Below are positions 46,938 through 55,662 of a stretch of 64,000 bases of DNA, piece by piece. The DNA comes from Mesorhizobium helmanticense. GTDB lineage: Bacteria; Pseudomonadota; Alphaproteobacteria; Rhizobiales; Rhizobiaceae. Every line of letters starts with the position of its first letter. Position 1 is the stretch's first letter. Both the position numbers and the translations under genes were made by a program. The notes beneath the pieces are model-generated. The model did no database searches. It had not been told where the DNA came from and worked only from the letters and a program-made list of their open reading frames with translations. The stretch lies in assembly GCF_003034915.1 (NCBI RefSeq), contig NZ_PZJX01000014.1, positions 62,001 through 126,000 on the forward strand. Reading direction: 5' to 3'.

Positions 46938-49154
46938 ATGAGTGCACGTGTAAACCGCAGCCCATTGACGTTCCACGTCACTCTGACCGTGCTGGCGCTC
47001 GCCGCTTTTGCGCTGGCCATGGTCGTAGGCTTCGGCTTCTACGCCATGATGCAGGCGGACCGAGCTTCTCTCGAGCGGCAGAAGATCTTCTTCGCCAATG
47101 GCCTTCAGGACCAGATCGCAGCGGTGGAGCGCGAGCAGGAGAGCATCGCCGTATGGGACGATTCCGTCATCAACGCCAAGGCCGGCAACCAGCAGTGGAT
47201 GGCCGAGAATATCAGCGTCTGGATGTATTCCTACTACGGGCACAACCGGATCTATGTTCTGGACGCCGCCAACCGGCCGGTCCATGCGATGCACGAAGGA
47301 CAGCTGGTGCTGCCGAGCGCGTATCGCGAGGACCAATCGGCCATTCAACCGACCGTCGAAAGACTGCGCCAACTGATCAGCCAGCCGCCGAAGGAAAACC
47401 AGGCCGGCGGTCCGGTCAAATTGCTCGCCGAGGATCTGGTGTCGCTTGGTGGCAGGCCTGCCATCCTCAGCGTCATGCCGCTGGTGCCGAGCTCGGACCG
47501 CGTCACCCAGGCACCGGGCAGCGAATATCTCCATGTTTCAATAGAGTTCATCAATGATGCCGTTGTCGGCAAGATAGCGGAGAAGTACCTGCTGGCGGGC
47601 GCCCGTCAGCTGCCATTGTCGCAGCCGATCAGCTCGGCCGCCATTCCGCTGATGGATTCGCATGGTGTCATTCTGGGTTATATCGGCTGGGACCAGGAGC
47701 GTCCTGGCCTGACGCTGGTGCGCAAGGCGGGGCCGGCACTGGTCATCGGCGCGTTGCTCGCCGCAAGCGTGCTGGCATTCCTGTTGCGACGTCTTCGCCG
47801 GGCCTCATTCGCATTGCAGACCAGCCAGGACCAGGCCCAGTATCTGGCATTTCACGATACGCTTACGGGTCTTCCCAATCGAGCTCTTTTCGAGGACAGG
47901 CTCCGGCAGGCCCTCCTGACAGCCAGTCGCGACAAGGCCAAGGTGGGGCTGCTTTACCTCGATATCGACCGCTTCAAGCATGTCAACGATACGTTTGGCC
48001 ATCCGGCCGGTGACGAACTCGTGCGCCAGACCGCGGCCAGGCTCCAGCAGACAATTCGCGAAATCGATACGGTGGCGCGGCTCGGCGGCGACGAATTCGC
48101 CCTGATCCTGATCGATATCCGCGATATCAGGACCGCCGAGGATATTTCGGAACAGCTTCTGCAAAGGCTGCAGGAACCCTTCAAGCTGATGGACGATCAG
48201 GTCTTCATCAGCGCCAGCATCGGGATTGCGATCTCGTCGGGTCCCGATGTCGACTCCGACGATTTGCTGCGCAAGGCCGACATCGCTCTTTACGAAGCCA
48301 AGAAGAACGGTCGTGGCCGCTATCAGGTATTCGCCGGCGACATGGACGATCTTCTGCTGCGCAAACGCAAAGTCGAGAGCGAGCTTCGCAATGCCCTGAA
48401 TGGGGGAACCGGCATCAAACTGGTGTATCAGCCGATCTTTGCAGCCGATGGCAAGACGATCCTCGGCGCGGAAGCACTCATCCGCTGGGCGCACGAGGTC
48501 CATGGCGCTTTGCCGCCGGCGCAATTTATCGCCATCGCGGAAGAGCGTGGCATGATCGGTCAACTCGGCAAATGGGTGTTGCACGAGGCCTGCCGGTTCG
48601 CCATTGGCACCAGATTGCCCTGGGTAGCGGTCAATGTGTCACCGCTGCAATTGCGCGACTTCGGTTTTGCCGAGCAGGTTGCGTCGATTCTCACGGAAAC
48701 CGGGCTGGCGCCGGAGCGCCTGCAGATCGAGATCACGGAAAGCGTTCTTCTGGAAAGCAGCAATGCCACAAGAATGGCTTTGGCTGCCCTGCGGCAGTCT
48801 GGTGTCGGCATCGTGCTCGATGATTTCGGCACGGGGTACTCGTCGCTGAGCTATCTGCGCCGCCATGCTATCGACAAGCTCAAGATCGACCGCTCTTTCG
48901 TGCGCCTCCTAGACGACGGCGACGGCAGTTCGTCGGCGATCGTGCGGGCCTTGATCGACCTCGCCGTCGCCCTCAAGGTCGAAGTCACTGCGGAAGGTGT
49001 CGAGACAGAGGAACAGAAAGTGCAGCTCGTTGGCATGGGCTGCCACCAATTGCAGGGTTACCTGCTGTCGCCACCGCTGGAGACAACCCAGTTGCTCACC
49101 CTCCCGGGCCTGTCGTCCGGTGACCAAAGCGGGCATGCCATCGCCCACGCCTGA
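46938..49154 (+). CDS. Membrane-bound diguanylate cyclase/phosphodiesterase (CHASE4-like-GGDEF-EAL)
   Basis: This 738-residue c-di-GMP enzyme has two membrane helices (residues 15-37 and about 265-284) that bracket a periplasmic sensor resembling CHASE4. The GGDEF domain is complete: 'RLGGDEFALI' at 381-390 and an I-site 'REID' exactly five residues before GGDEF. The EAL domain has 'GAEALIRWAHE', 'ITESVLLE', 'DDFGTGYSSLSYL', 'KIDRSFV' and 'EGVETEEQ', so both activities may be intact. AAGGAGGTG lies 11 nt before the ATG. Divergent from xseA. Confidence 0.95.
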   Translation: MSARVNRSPLTFHVTLTVLALAAFALAMVVGFGFYAMMQADRASLERQKIFFANGLQDQIAAVEREQESIAVWDDSVINAKAGNQQWMAENISVWMYSYYGHNRIYVLDAANRPVHAMHEGQLVLPSAYREDQSAIQPTVERLRQLISQPPKENQAGGPVKLLAEDLVSLGGRPAILSVMPLVPSSDRVTQAPGSEYLHVSIEFINDAVVGKIAEKYLLAGARQLPLSQPISSAAIPLMDSHGVILGYIGWDQERPGLTLVRKAGPALVIGALLAASVLAFLLRRLRRASFALQTSQDQAQYLAFHDTLTGLPNRALFEDRLRQALLTASRDKAKVGLLYLDIDRFKHVNDTFGHPAGDELVRQTAARLQQTIREIDTVARLGGDEFALILIDIRDIRTAEDISEQLLQRLQEPFKLMDDQVFISASIGIAISSGPDVDSDDLLRKADIALYEAKKNGRGRYQVFAGDMDDLLLRKRKVESELRNALNGGTGIKLVYQPIFAADGKTILGAEALIRWAHEVHGALPPAQFIAIAEERGMIGQLGKWVLHEACRFAIGTRLPWVAVNVSPLQLRDFGFAEQVASILTETGLAPERLQIEITESVLLESSNATRMALAALRQSGVGIVLDDFGTGYSSLSYLRRHAIDKLKIDRSFVRLLDDGDGSSSAIVRALIDLAVALKVEVTAEGVETEEQKVQLVGMGCHQLQGYLLSPPLETTQLLTLPGLSSGDQSGHAIAHA

Positions 49155-49234
49155 TAAAGCCGCCCAAAAGCATGCCCTCGGCTTGAGCCGGTGCCTGGCG
49201 CTTCTGGAAAGACGCCATGCCTAAAACAGAGAGC

Positions 49235-50191
49235 TTACCAGCCTGGCAGGATTTGGTTCGGCTTGGTCCGCTTCATCTTCGCAACGGCGAGCGCGGCGAA
49301 GTCGAAGCTTCCCGCCTCTTCGCCGAGCGGCACCGAAATATTGTCCAGGCTTTCCGAGATATGGCGGGCCAGCGCGTCGACGATCTCCGGCCGCGATGTC
49401 TGGCCGCGCATGATACCGATGCGGCAATCGGGCAGGACGCCGAACCCGTCGGCGTCGCCCAGCACCCGCATGCCGGGCCTGAGCGCGCATTCCGGCAGCA
49501 CCGAGATCGCCAGGCCGGACAGCACCGCGGCGGTGATGACGGTTGCCGAGAAACTGGTGAACAGGATGCGATAGTCGCGGTTCTGCCGGTCGAGCACGTC
49601 GACGGCGGCGCGCCGCCAGATGCAGTTCGGCCGGCCGAAGGCCATCGGCAGCACGTCCTGCTCATGCGTCGCATGGTTGGCCGAGGTGACCCATAGCAAC
49701 GGCTCGCGCCGCACCACTTCCGATTGGCCATGCGCATCATTGTGCGTCACCAGGGCCAGATCGAGATTGCCTCGCTTGATATGCTCGACGAGCCCCGGCG
49801 TCGGCTCGCAGATCACGGTCAGTTCGACACGCGGATTGGAGCGCGCGAACCGCGCCATGATCTCGGGCAGGAAGCGGTCGGCATAGTCGTCCGGCGTGCC
49901 GATGCGGATCGTGCCTTCGAGGCGTCGGTCGTCGAAGGCGGCCAGCGTTTCCCGGTTGAGGAACAGCAACCGTCTTGCGTAGGAAAGCAGCTTGTCGCCT
50001 TCCTCGGTCAGCCTGTTGGTGCGCCCGTCCTTCTCGAACAGCGGCTTGCCGATCCGCTCCTCCAGCCGGCGCATCTGCATGGACACCGCCGACTGGGTGC
50101 GGTGCACTTCCTCGGCTGCGCGGGTAAAGCTGCCGGTGTCGGCGATCGAGATGAAGGTCTGCAACTGATCGAGATCGAGAGGTGCTTTCAT
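49235..50191 (-). CDS. LysR family transcriptional regulator
   Basis: The 318-residue regulator has an N-terminal HTH ('DLDQLQTFISIADTGSFTRAAEEVHRTQSAVSMQMRRLE' split over residues 5-43) and a LysR substrate-binding domain ('GTIRIGTPDDYADRFLPEIMARF'). It stands between the GGDEF-EAL gene (convergent) and a DUF1127 gene (divergent), so no target is obvious beyond possible autoregulation or control of the DUF1127 gene. Confidence 0.93.
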   Translation of the reverse strand: MKAPLDLDQLQTFISIADTGSFTRAAEEVHRTQSAVSMQMRRLEERIGKPLFEKDGRTNRLTEEGDKLLSYARRLLFLNRETLAAFDDRRLEGTIRIGTPDDYADRFLPEIMARFARSNPRVELTVICEPTPGLVEHIKRGNLDLALVTHNDAHGQSEVVRREPLLWVTSANHATHEQDVLPMAFGRPNCIWRRAAVDVLDRQNRDYRILFTSFSATVITAAVLSGLAISVLPECALRPGMRVLGDADGFGVLPDCRIGIMRGQTSRPEIVDALARHISESLDNISVPLGEEAGSFDFAALAVAKMKRTKPNQILPGW

Positions 50192-50367
50192 CGGCCCAAT
50201 CCATCACTAGTGTTGATGTCTAGGATTAGAAACATTCGTTGGATTAATCAATCGAGTGATGGCAAATTAGCAGCATCCACATGAAGGCATGTGAATCGAA
50301 ACCGGAACGGTCGCTGTCGCCAGCGCCGATCGGCCGGCTTTGTCTGCTCGAACTGAAGGAGATCGAC

Positions 50368-50655
50368 ATGACCACGTATGATTTCGCCACCGAGACCTCG
50401 CGCATCACCACGCGTCCGTCCGTTGCGACGCGCGTGGCCAATGCGGTCGCCAATGCCTGCCGCGCCTGGAAAAATCGCCGCGCCTTCTATCGCCTTGGCG
50501 AGATGTCAGACGCTGAACTCGCCGACATCGGCTTGACGCGCGCCGACCTGCACGTCGCCAATGTGCCGTTCGGCCGCGATCCGACGGTCAGGCTGCGAGC
50601 GATCGCCACCGACCGCGCCGACACGATCGAGGATCTGGCTCGCAAAGTAGCCTGA
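50368..50655 (+). CDS. DUF1127 domain-containing protein
   Basis: The 95-residue protein carries a 'NRRAFYRLGEMSDAELADIGLTRADL' segment near residue 35, the DUF1127 (YjiS-like) motif common in alphaproteobacteria. In some species small Arg-rich members affect phosphate, carbon and RNA metabolism. AAGGAG precedes the ATG at 50368. The gene ends in a strong intrinsic terminator. Confidence 0.9.
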   Translation: MTTYDFATETSRITTRPSVATRVANAVANACRAWKNRRAFYRLGEMSDAELADIGLTRADLHVANVPFGRDPTVRLRAIATDRADTIEDLARKVA

Positions 50656-50761
50656 TCGCCTTGCTGTTTCGGTCGCGTTGAACCTTTTCGAGGGGCGACG
50701 CGGCCAAGGACTATCGCAGGCTCCCACTCCCTGCCGGTTTCCCCCCCGGCCGCCTGCATCC

Positions 50762-50800
50762 TGCCCGGTCCCGCGAGGACCGGGCATTTTCTTTTTCTTT
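50762..50800 (+). terminator. Rho-independent terminator after the DUF1127 gene
   Basis: TGCCCGGTCC and GGACCGGGCA form a perfect 10-bp stem around CGCGA, followed by TTTTCTTTTTCTTT. It is the clearest intrinsic terminator in the window. The T-run ends right at the hicB stop codon, so it serves the plus-strand transcript only. Confidence 0.92.
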
Positions 50801-51024
50801 CAGGCGAACGCCAGCTTTCGCGATGGCCTTGGTATCGTCCTGCCGAGCTCATGGGCGGCTTCTATCCAACTCGCGATGGCGTCCTGCACATTCGCGATGG
50901 CTTCTTCAGGAGTGTCGCCGTCACTTATGCAGCCCGGCAAATCAGGTACCAGGGCCGAAAATCCGCCCCCGTCTTCCGCAGAGAGCGGCGCGATGACAAC
51001 CGGATATTCAAGTCTGTCCGTCAT
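50800..51024 (-). CDS. hicB: HicB family antitoxin
   Basis: The 74-residue protein has the HicB partial-RNase-H-like core: 'YPVVIAPLSAEDGGGFSALVPDLPGCISDGDTPEEA' spans it in short motifs (GGGFSALVPDLPGC, TPEEAI). The DNA-binding C-terminal domain of larger HicB proteins is missing, so it may not autorepress alone. It overlaps the 3' end of hicA by 17 nt, as is typical for coupled toxin-antitoxin pairs. Confidence 0.88.
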   Translation of the reverse strand: MTDRLEYPVVIAPLSAEDGGGFSALVPDLPGCISDGDTPEEAIANVQDAIASWIEAAHELGRTIPRPSRKLAFA

Positions 51025-51238
51025 GTGCCTTTGCCTCGTCGATGAATGCCACGAGTTTCCGAATATATACGGCTTTGATCGGGCGTTTGAAAGGCACGGT
51101 CAAAATGTCAGCCATCGCGGAATGATAGACTTTGTAGTGCGATCCGCCTGATCTCGGCGGCATGCATTGAACGCCGGCCTCGTCACAAACTGCCTTTACG
51201 TCCGCTATCGACCAATCGCCGCGAGGGTTGCGGCGCAT
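51008..51238 (-). CDS. hicA: HicA family toxin (mRNA interferase)
   Basis: The 76-residue double-stranded-RNA-binding-like toxin has 'PPRSGGSHYKVYH', which contains the catalytic histidine of the GSH motif, and 'VPFKRPIKAVYIRKLVAFID' at the C-terminus. HicA cleaves mRNAs until bound by HicB. I chose the ATG at 51238 (MRRNPRGDWS); a GTG at 51259 is also in frame. It lies upstream of hicB, the standard order. A much longer frame covering this gene is an artefact of the neighbouring repeat gene. Confidence 0.85.
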   Translation of the reverse strand: MRRNPRGDWSIADVKAVCDEAGVQCMPPRSGGSHYKVYHSAMADILTVPFKRPIKAVYIRKLVAFIDEAKAHDGQT

Positions 51239-51281
51239 CTGTTCCAGTCTCTTCCTCACGGCATGTCGACCAGGGTACTGC

Positions 51282-52367
51282 CTACCGCCGACCCATTCCT
51301 TGCTTGAACTGGTCGAAGATCGACTCGACGCCCTTCTGGTAGTCGTCGCGCTGCTGCGCACCCGTCTCGAACATCTTGCCGAACAGATCGTCGAATGGGT
51401 TTCTCGGCCTGCCGCTCGGATTGGGCGCCGGCTGCGGCGCCTGGCGCTGCTGCGGCGCTGGCTGTCCGCCAGCCGTGCCGCCTCCTTGGCCGCCGCCGAA
51501 CATGTCCTGCAATACCTTGCCGAGCGGATTGTCGCCCATGGGGTTCTGCGTTTGCTGGGTCCGACCCTGCGGCTGCTGCGCGCCGCCGCCGAACATGTCC
51601 TGCAGCACCTTGCCGAGCGGATTGTCGCCCATGGGGTTCTGCGTCTGCTGTGGCTGGCGCTGCGGCTGCTGCGCGCCACCACCGAACATGTCTTGCAGCA
51701 CCTTGCCGAGCGGATTGTCTCCCATTGGGTTCTGTGTCTGCTGGGGCTGGCCTTGCGGCTGCTGGCCGCCACCGCCGAACATATCCTGCAGCACCTTGCC
51801 AAGCGGATTGTCGGCCGGGCTGGCAGGCTGCGGCGCCTGGCGTTGCTGGGGGGCCGGGGCGCCACCGCCCGCCTGCCGCATCATCTGCTCGATGAGCTCG
51901 CCGAGCGGATTGCCGCCGCCGCCGAAGCCGCCTGCCGCCTGCATCTGGTTTGTGGTCTGCTTGAACAGGCCGCCCATGACCATCGAAGCCACGGCCGGCA
52001 GCATCTGCTGCAAGACCTGTTGGCTGACGCCGCTCGCCTGCGCGGCCTGGCTGGCAACGGCGCGGGACAGATCCTTCGAGCCGAACAGATGCCCCAGAAT
52101 GCCGTTGCCTTCATCGACGCCTTGCGGCGAGAAGGCCCGGCTTGCGTCTTCGAAATATTTGGCGTGCTGGCCGCTGGCCATCGCCGTCATGAAGGAGCCG
52201 AGCCCGTAAGGGTCGGACGTGTTGCGCTTCAGCCCTTGCGAGAAGGCCGGCAGCAGCGCCTCGACCGCCGATTGCGTCTGCTGCTGCGAAAGCCCGAACT
52301 GCTGGGCAAGCGCCTGCATGCCGTTGCCGTTCTGGGCCTGCGCCAGAATGTCGAACAAGGAAGGCAT
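51282..52367 (-). CDS. DUF937 domain protein with low-complexity Gln/Gly repeats
   Basis: The 361-residue protein has an N-terminal helical DUF937 domain (residues 1-140: 'MPSLFDILAQAQNGNGMQAL', 'QAASGVSQQVLQQMLPAVA'-like). A Pro/Gln/Gly-rich region follows, with a 31-residue unit repeated three times plus a partial fourth (residues 186-297), then 'NPFDDLFGKMFETG'. DUF937 proteins are YidB-like and of unclear function. GGAGGAG precedes the ATG at 52367. The repeats make copy number likely to vary between strains. Confidence 0.88.
   Translation of the reverse strand: MPSLFDILAQAQNGNGMQALAQQFGLSQQQTQSAVEALLPAFSQGLKRNTSDPYGLGSFMTAMASGQHAKYFEDASRAFSPQGVDEGNGILGHLFGSKDLSRAVASQAAQASGVSQQVLQQMLPAVASMVMGGLFKQTTNQMQAAGGFGGGGNPLGELIEQMMRQAGGGAPAPQQRQAPQPASPADNPLGKVLQDMFGGGGQQPQGQPQQTQNPMGDNPLGKVLQDMFGGGAQQPQRQPQQTQNPMGDNPLGKVLQDMFGGGAQQPQGRTQQTQNPMGDNPLGKVLQDMFGGGQGGGTAGGQPAPQQRQAPQPAPNPSGRPRNPFDDLFGKMFETGAQQRDDYQKGVESIFDQFKQGMGRR
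51477..51812 (-). repeat. 93-bp coding tandem repeat inside the DUF937 gene
   Basis: Three full copies and one partial copy of a 31-codon unit encode DNPLGKVLQDMFGGG plus a variable QQPQ.QPQQTQNPMG linker. The helix-like half is invariant and differences are confined to a few linker residues, so the DNA repeats are very similar and prone to slippage. Confidence 0.92.
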
Positions 52368-52414
52368 TGGTTTCTCCTCCGGAAAATCCTCGTGGAGAGA
52401 ACCTACCGCATCGG

Positions 52415-52511
52415 CCCGAAAATCGGAATCGATTTTCGGAAAGCACGATGCGTAGCTTAAAAGAGAGTTAGAGCGTCCTTTGCGCGTCAAATAGGACGCG
52501 CGGCGCTCTAA
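52415..52511 (+). repeat. Composite palindromic intergenic repeat, copy 1
   Basis: Two parts: an inverted repeat with arms CCGAAAATCG and CGATTTTCGG, then about 25 bp later an AGCGTCCTTTGCGCGTC block pairing with a downstream GACGC..GCTCTAA. A second copy in the same orientation lies on the other side of gshA (53971-54065). Rhizobial genomes carry many such mobile palindromes. Confidence 0.8.
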
Positions 52512-52574
52512 TTCGTTTCCATCACTGATTGAAGCGGCTTTTCCCGAGTAGTCGGCCAAGCGGATAGCGAACGG

Positions 52575-53948
52575 TTAATACGCGTACTCCATGAACACCG
52601 GCTCGATCGAGCCGCCCCAGCGCGTATGATAGGCGGAGAGCAGCTCTTCGGCGCTGGTGGTGCCGCGCGCGACGACTTCGTCCAATGTGTTGAGGAACGA
52701 GGTTTCGTCGTAGCCGTCGCGGTTTTTCTTGCCGCGGTTCTTCAATCCCATGCGTGAAATAACAAGCACGTCGCGGGCGATCTCGCGCAAGGTCGTGTTG
52801 CGGAAGGACGCCGCAATGCCCTGCTCCGGCACGGCGTTGCGCATCGCCAGCACCTCTTCATAGGTCCAGTTCGAGGTCAGCGCTTCGGCTGCGTCGAGCG
52901 CAGCCTCGTCATAGAGCAGCCCGACCCAGAGGGCCGGCAGCGCGCAGATGCGCCGCCACGGCCCGCCATCGGCGCCACGCATTTCAAGGAACCGCTTCAG
53001 GCGCACGTCGGGGAACAGCGTCGACAGATGGTTGGCCCAGTCGCCCATTGTCGGCAGCCCGTCCGGTATCTCGTTGCGGGCGACACCCCCCATGAATTGG
53101 CGGAAGGTGACGTGCGTCATGTCATGATAGTGGCCGTCGCGGATGACGAAATACATCGGCACGTCGAGCGCCCATTTAACATAGTCGGCGAAGCCGAATT
53201 CGGGCGAGAAGCAGAATTCGAGCAGGCCGGAGCGCTGATTGTCGGTGTCGCGCCAGATGTCGCCGCGCCAGCTCTGAAATCCGTTGGGTCGGCCTTCGGT
53301 GAAAGGCGAGTTGGCGAACAGCGCCGTCGACAGCGGCTGCAGCTTCAGCGACACCTGCATCTTGCGGCGCATGTCGGCTTCGTTCTCGAAGTCGAGGTTA
53401 ACCTGGATGGTGCAGGTGCGATACATCATGTCGAGGCCCTTGCTGCCGACCTTGGGCATGTAACGCGTCATGATCTCGTAGCGCGACTTCGGCATTTTCG
53501 GTGTCTCGGCCAGCGACCATTTCGGGCTGCCGCCGAGGCCGAGAAAACGGATGCCCATCGGCTCGGCGATCTCGCGCACCTGCGCCAGATGCGCATTGCC
53601 CTCACGGCAGGTCTGGTGGATCGTTTCCAGTGGCGCGCCCGACAGTTCGAACTGGCCGCCGGGCTCCAGCGAAATCGCCCCTTGGCCGGTCGGCTCGACC
53701 AGGCCGATGATGCGGCCTGCGTCCATGATCGGATCCCAGCCGAGCTTTTCCTGCATGCCTTCGAGGATGGCGCGGATGCCGCGCTCGCCGCCATAGGGCA
53801 CCGGCGCGTTGCCGTCGACATAGAAGGGGAATTTCTCGTGTTCGGTGCCGATGCGCCATTTGTCGCGCGGCTTGTTGCCTTCGGCCAGATGCTCGACAAG
53901 CTCGTCGACGCCTTCGATGGGCCGGAAATCGGTTGTGTCGCGCGCCAT
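52575..53948 (-). CDS. gshA: Glutamate-cysteine ligase GshA (alphaproteobacterial type)
   Basis: GshA joins glutamate and cysteine, the first step of glutathione synthesis. The 457-residue product belongs to the class shared by alphaproteobacteria and plants: 'RIGTEHEKFPFYVDG', 'GGQFELSGAPLETIHQTCRE', 'KSRYEIMTRYMPKVGSKGLD', 'TCTIQVNLDFENEADM' and the C-terminal 'YHTRWGGSIEPVFMEYAY'. ATG at 53948 (MARDTTDF) gives the standard length; the 23 codons above it fall in the flanking repeat. It stands alone between two repeat copies. Confidence 0.95.
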   Translation of the reverse strand: MARDTTDFRPIEGVDELVEHLAEGNKPRDKWRIGTEHEKFPFYVDGNAPVPYGGERGIRAILEGMQEKLGWDPIMDAGRIIGLVEPTGQGAISLEPGGQFELSGAPLETIHQTCREGNAHLAQVREIAEPMGIRFLGLGGSPKWSLAETPKMPKSRYEIMTRYMPKVGSKGLDMMYRTCTIQVNLDFENEADMRRKMQVSLKLQPLSTALFANSPFTEGRPNGFQSWRGDIWRDTDNQRSGLLEFCFSPEFGFADYVKWALDVPMYFVIRDGHYHDMTHVTFRQFMGGVARNEIPDGLPTMGDWANHLSTLFPDVRLKRFLEMRGADGGPWRRICALPALWVGLLYDEAALDAAEALTSNWTYEEVLAMRNAVPEQGIAASFRNTTLREIARDVLVISRMGLKNRGKKNRDGYDETSFLNTLDEVVARGTTSAEELLSAYHTRWGGSIEPVFMEYAY

Positions 53949-53970
53949 GACAAGTCCTTTGCACATGACC

Positions 53971-54065
53971 CCCGAAAATCGGCTTCGATTTTCGGAAAGG
54001 ATCATGTGCCCAATCAAGTGCTACAGCGTCCTTTGCGCGTCCGAAAGGACGCAGCAGTGCTGTAG
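53971..54065 (+). repeat. Composite palindromic intergenic repeat, copy 2
   Basis: Same architecture as the copy at 52415-52511: arms CCGAAAATCG / CGATTTTCGG, a short spacer, then AGCGTCCTTTGCGCGTC and a complementary GGACGC..GCTGTAG. The shared AGCGTCCTTTGCGCGTC block is identical in both copies. It lies in the upstream region of gshA and could affect its transcript. Confidence 0.8.
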
Positions 54066-54166
54066 GCGGCCGAATGACCGCCGGCGCTAGATGGACGAAA
54101 TGTCAGTAGCCGATCAAGAGAAAAATCCTGAGCCACAGGTCAAGAGGAATTGATTCATGGCTGGTC

Positions 54167-54901
54167 TCACCAATCGCCGACCGTCGCCTGTATCACCGCA
54201 AGGGCGGCCACCGCGGCCGTGTCGGCGCGCAGGATGCGGGGCCCGAGCGGAATGGCGGTGACGAAAGGCAGCGCCCGCAGCATCTTGCGCTCGTCGTCGG
54301 AAAAGCCGCCTTCCGGCCCGACCAGCAGCCCGAGCTTGCTTTCTCTCAACCCTTGCAGCGCTGGCAGGGGATTGTTGGTCGAAGCGTCCTCATCGCAGAA
54401 GATCAGCCGCCGCTCTCTGTCCCAGCTGCCGAGCAGGCGTTCGAATTTTTCTGCTTCGCGCAACTCCGGCACCGCCAATATGCCGCATTGTTCGGCCGCC
54501 TCGACGACGTTGGCGCGCAGGCGGTCGATGCCGGGCCTTGCCACTTGCGTGTGCTGGGTGATGACCGGCTGCAGGATGCCGGCGCCCATCTCGACCGCCT
54601 TCTGCACGAGATAATCGAGCCGCCCCTGCTTGAGCGGTGCGAAGCAGTAGACGAGATCGGGCAACGGCGGCTGCGGCCGCTGCGGGGCCAGTATCTTCAG
54701 GCGCACCGCCTTTTTCGACCTGGCGGCGATCGCCGCCGACCATTCGCCGTCGCGGCCGTTGAACAGCAGGATTTCGGCACCTTCCCCAAGCCGCAGCACA
54801 TGCATCAGATAGTGGCTTTGCTGCGGGTTCGCCTCGAACTCGATGTCGGGTCCGAGGTCGTCCGGCACGAACAGCCGCTGCATCTTGTAATTGGCGCGCA
54901 T
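54167..54901 (-). CDS. rsmE: 16S rRNA (uracil-1498-N3)-methyltransferase RsmE
   Basis: RsmE methylates U1498 of 16S rRNA. The 244-residue product has the N-terminal PUA-like domain ('[16 protein letters not shown]', '[23 protein letters not shown]') and the C-terminal SPOUT knot ('[19 protein letters not shown]', '[17 protein letters not shown]'). '[21 protein letters not shown]' is also diagnostic. It follows the conserved unknown gene at 54933-55574 by 31 bp on the same strand. Confidence 0.96.
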   Translation of the reverse strand: MRANYKMQRLFVPDDLGPDIEFEANPQQSHYLMHVLRLGEGAEILLFNGRDGEWSAAIAARSKKAVRLKILAPQRPQPPLPDLVYCFAPLKQGRLDYLVQKAVEMGAGILQPVITQHTQVARPGIDRLRANVVEAAEQCGILAVPELREAEKFERLLGSWDRERRLIFCDEDASTNNPLPALQGLRESKLGLLVGPEGGFSDDERKMLRALPFVTAIPLGPRILRADTAAVAALAVIQATVGDW

Positions 54902-54932
54902 CGCCGAGGAATGGGCGAGCCGGCCGTTGCCG

Positions 54933-55574
54933 TCAAGTCTCGGCGGTGGGATGCCAGACCGGCTCGTAGCCTTGCCTTAGCACGCAAAGAGTGGTTGCCG
55001 GCGTAAGCAGGCTGAGCGGACGGCCGGCAAAGCGATCGAACGCCACCGCTTCGTCATAGCCGGCAAACGACCAGCGCAATGCCTTGCCGCCGCGCAGCGC
55101 ATAGGTCTTGGCACCATCCGCGACCATGGCGCCGTCCGGCAGCCCGGCAAGCTCATCAGCAGCCGGCGGTAGCCCGCCCGATGCCAACCGCTCCCGATGC
55201 AGCCGCTTGTCGACCATCGGCACGCGTGGCTCGGCTATGCCGAAGGCCTCGCCAAAGCGCCGGACGAAGTCCGTGGCTCGTTCGCGCCGGCAGAAGAAGC
55301 AGGGCCGATGCCCGGCGGCGAGCGCCGTTACCTCGTCGAGGAAGAACAGTTCGGTCCAGCCTGCCTTGCCGCCAGGCCGATTGCGCCCCATCGGCTCGCG
55401 CCGCACGTCACGGAACTTGCACATACAGATGATCCAGGCCTGCAACGCCCAGCGCTTTTTCAGCAGCGTCTTCGTCTCGGGGTCATGGATGATGCCGCGA
55501 TTGCCCGTGAACAGGCCGCGTTCGGGCACGGCGTGGATGGCGCCGAACGGATCGACGCGGTTCTGCAGTGGCAT
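54933..55574 (-). CDS. Conserved protein of unknown function with a CxxC motif
   Basis: From the ATG at 55574 (GGGGAGAAAG upstream) the product is 213 residues. It begins [21 protein letters not shown], with '[15 protein letters not shown]' and '[20 protein letters not shown]' following. '[16 protein letters not shown]' near residue 97 is a possible metal or redox site. I have seen this N-terminal pattern in conserved hypothetical proteins of many bacteria but know no function. It sits before rsmE and is divergent from a glutamine amidotransferase. Confidence 0.8.
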   Translation of the reverse strand: MPLQNRVDPFGAIHAVPERGLFTGNRGIIHDPETKTLLKKRWALQAWIICMCKFRDVRREPMGRNRPGGKAGWTELFFLDEVTALAAGHRPCFFCRRERATDFVRRFGEAFGIAEPRVPMVDKRLHRERLASGGLPPAADELAGLPDGAMVADGAKTYALRGGKALRWSFAGYDEAVAFDRFAGRPLSLLTPATTLCVLRQGYEPVWHPTAET

Positions 55575-55662
55575 AGCTTTCTCCCCGAATACGCATCTTG
55601 GCTGAAACGCCGGCGCCATGATATCGCTCGTGACATCATTTTCATGTCAGCAGGTTTCTTCC

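Noticed and set aside
50762..50800. Terminator considered as bidirectional for hicB
   Set aside because: On the minus strand the hairpin is followed by a G-rich run, not U, so it serves only the plus strand.
51239..51865. Upstream part of the 285-codon minus frame that contains hicA
   Set aside because: Arg/Ser-rich reading of the repeat gene in another frame; hicA starts at 51238.
51228..52460. Leu/Arg-rich plus-strand frame with periodic repeats
   Set aside because: The periodicity is the shadow of the tandem repeat in the DUF937 gene on the minus strand.
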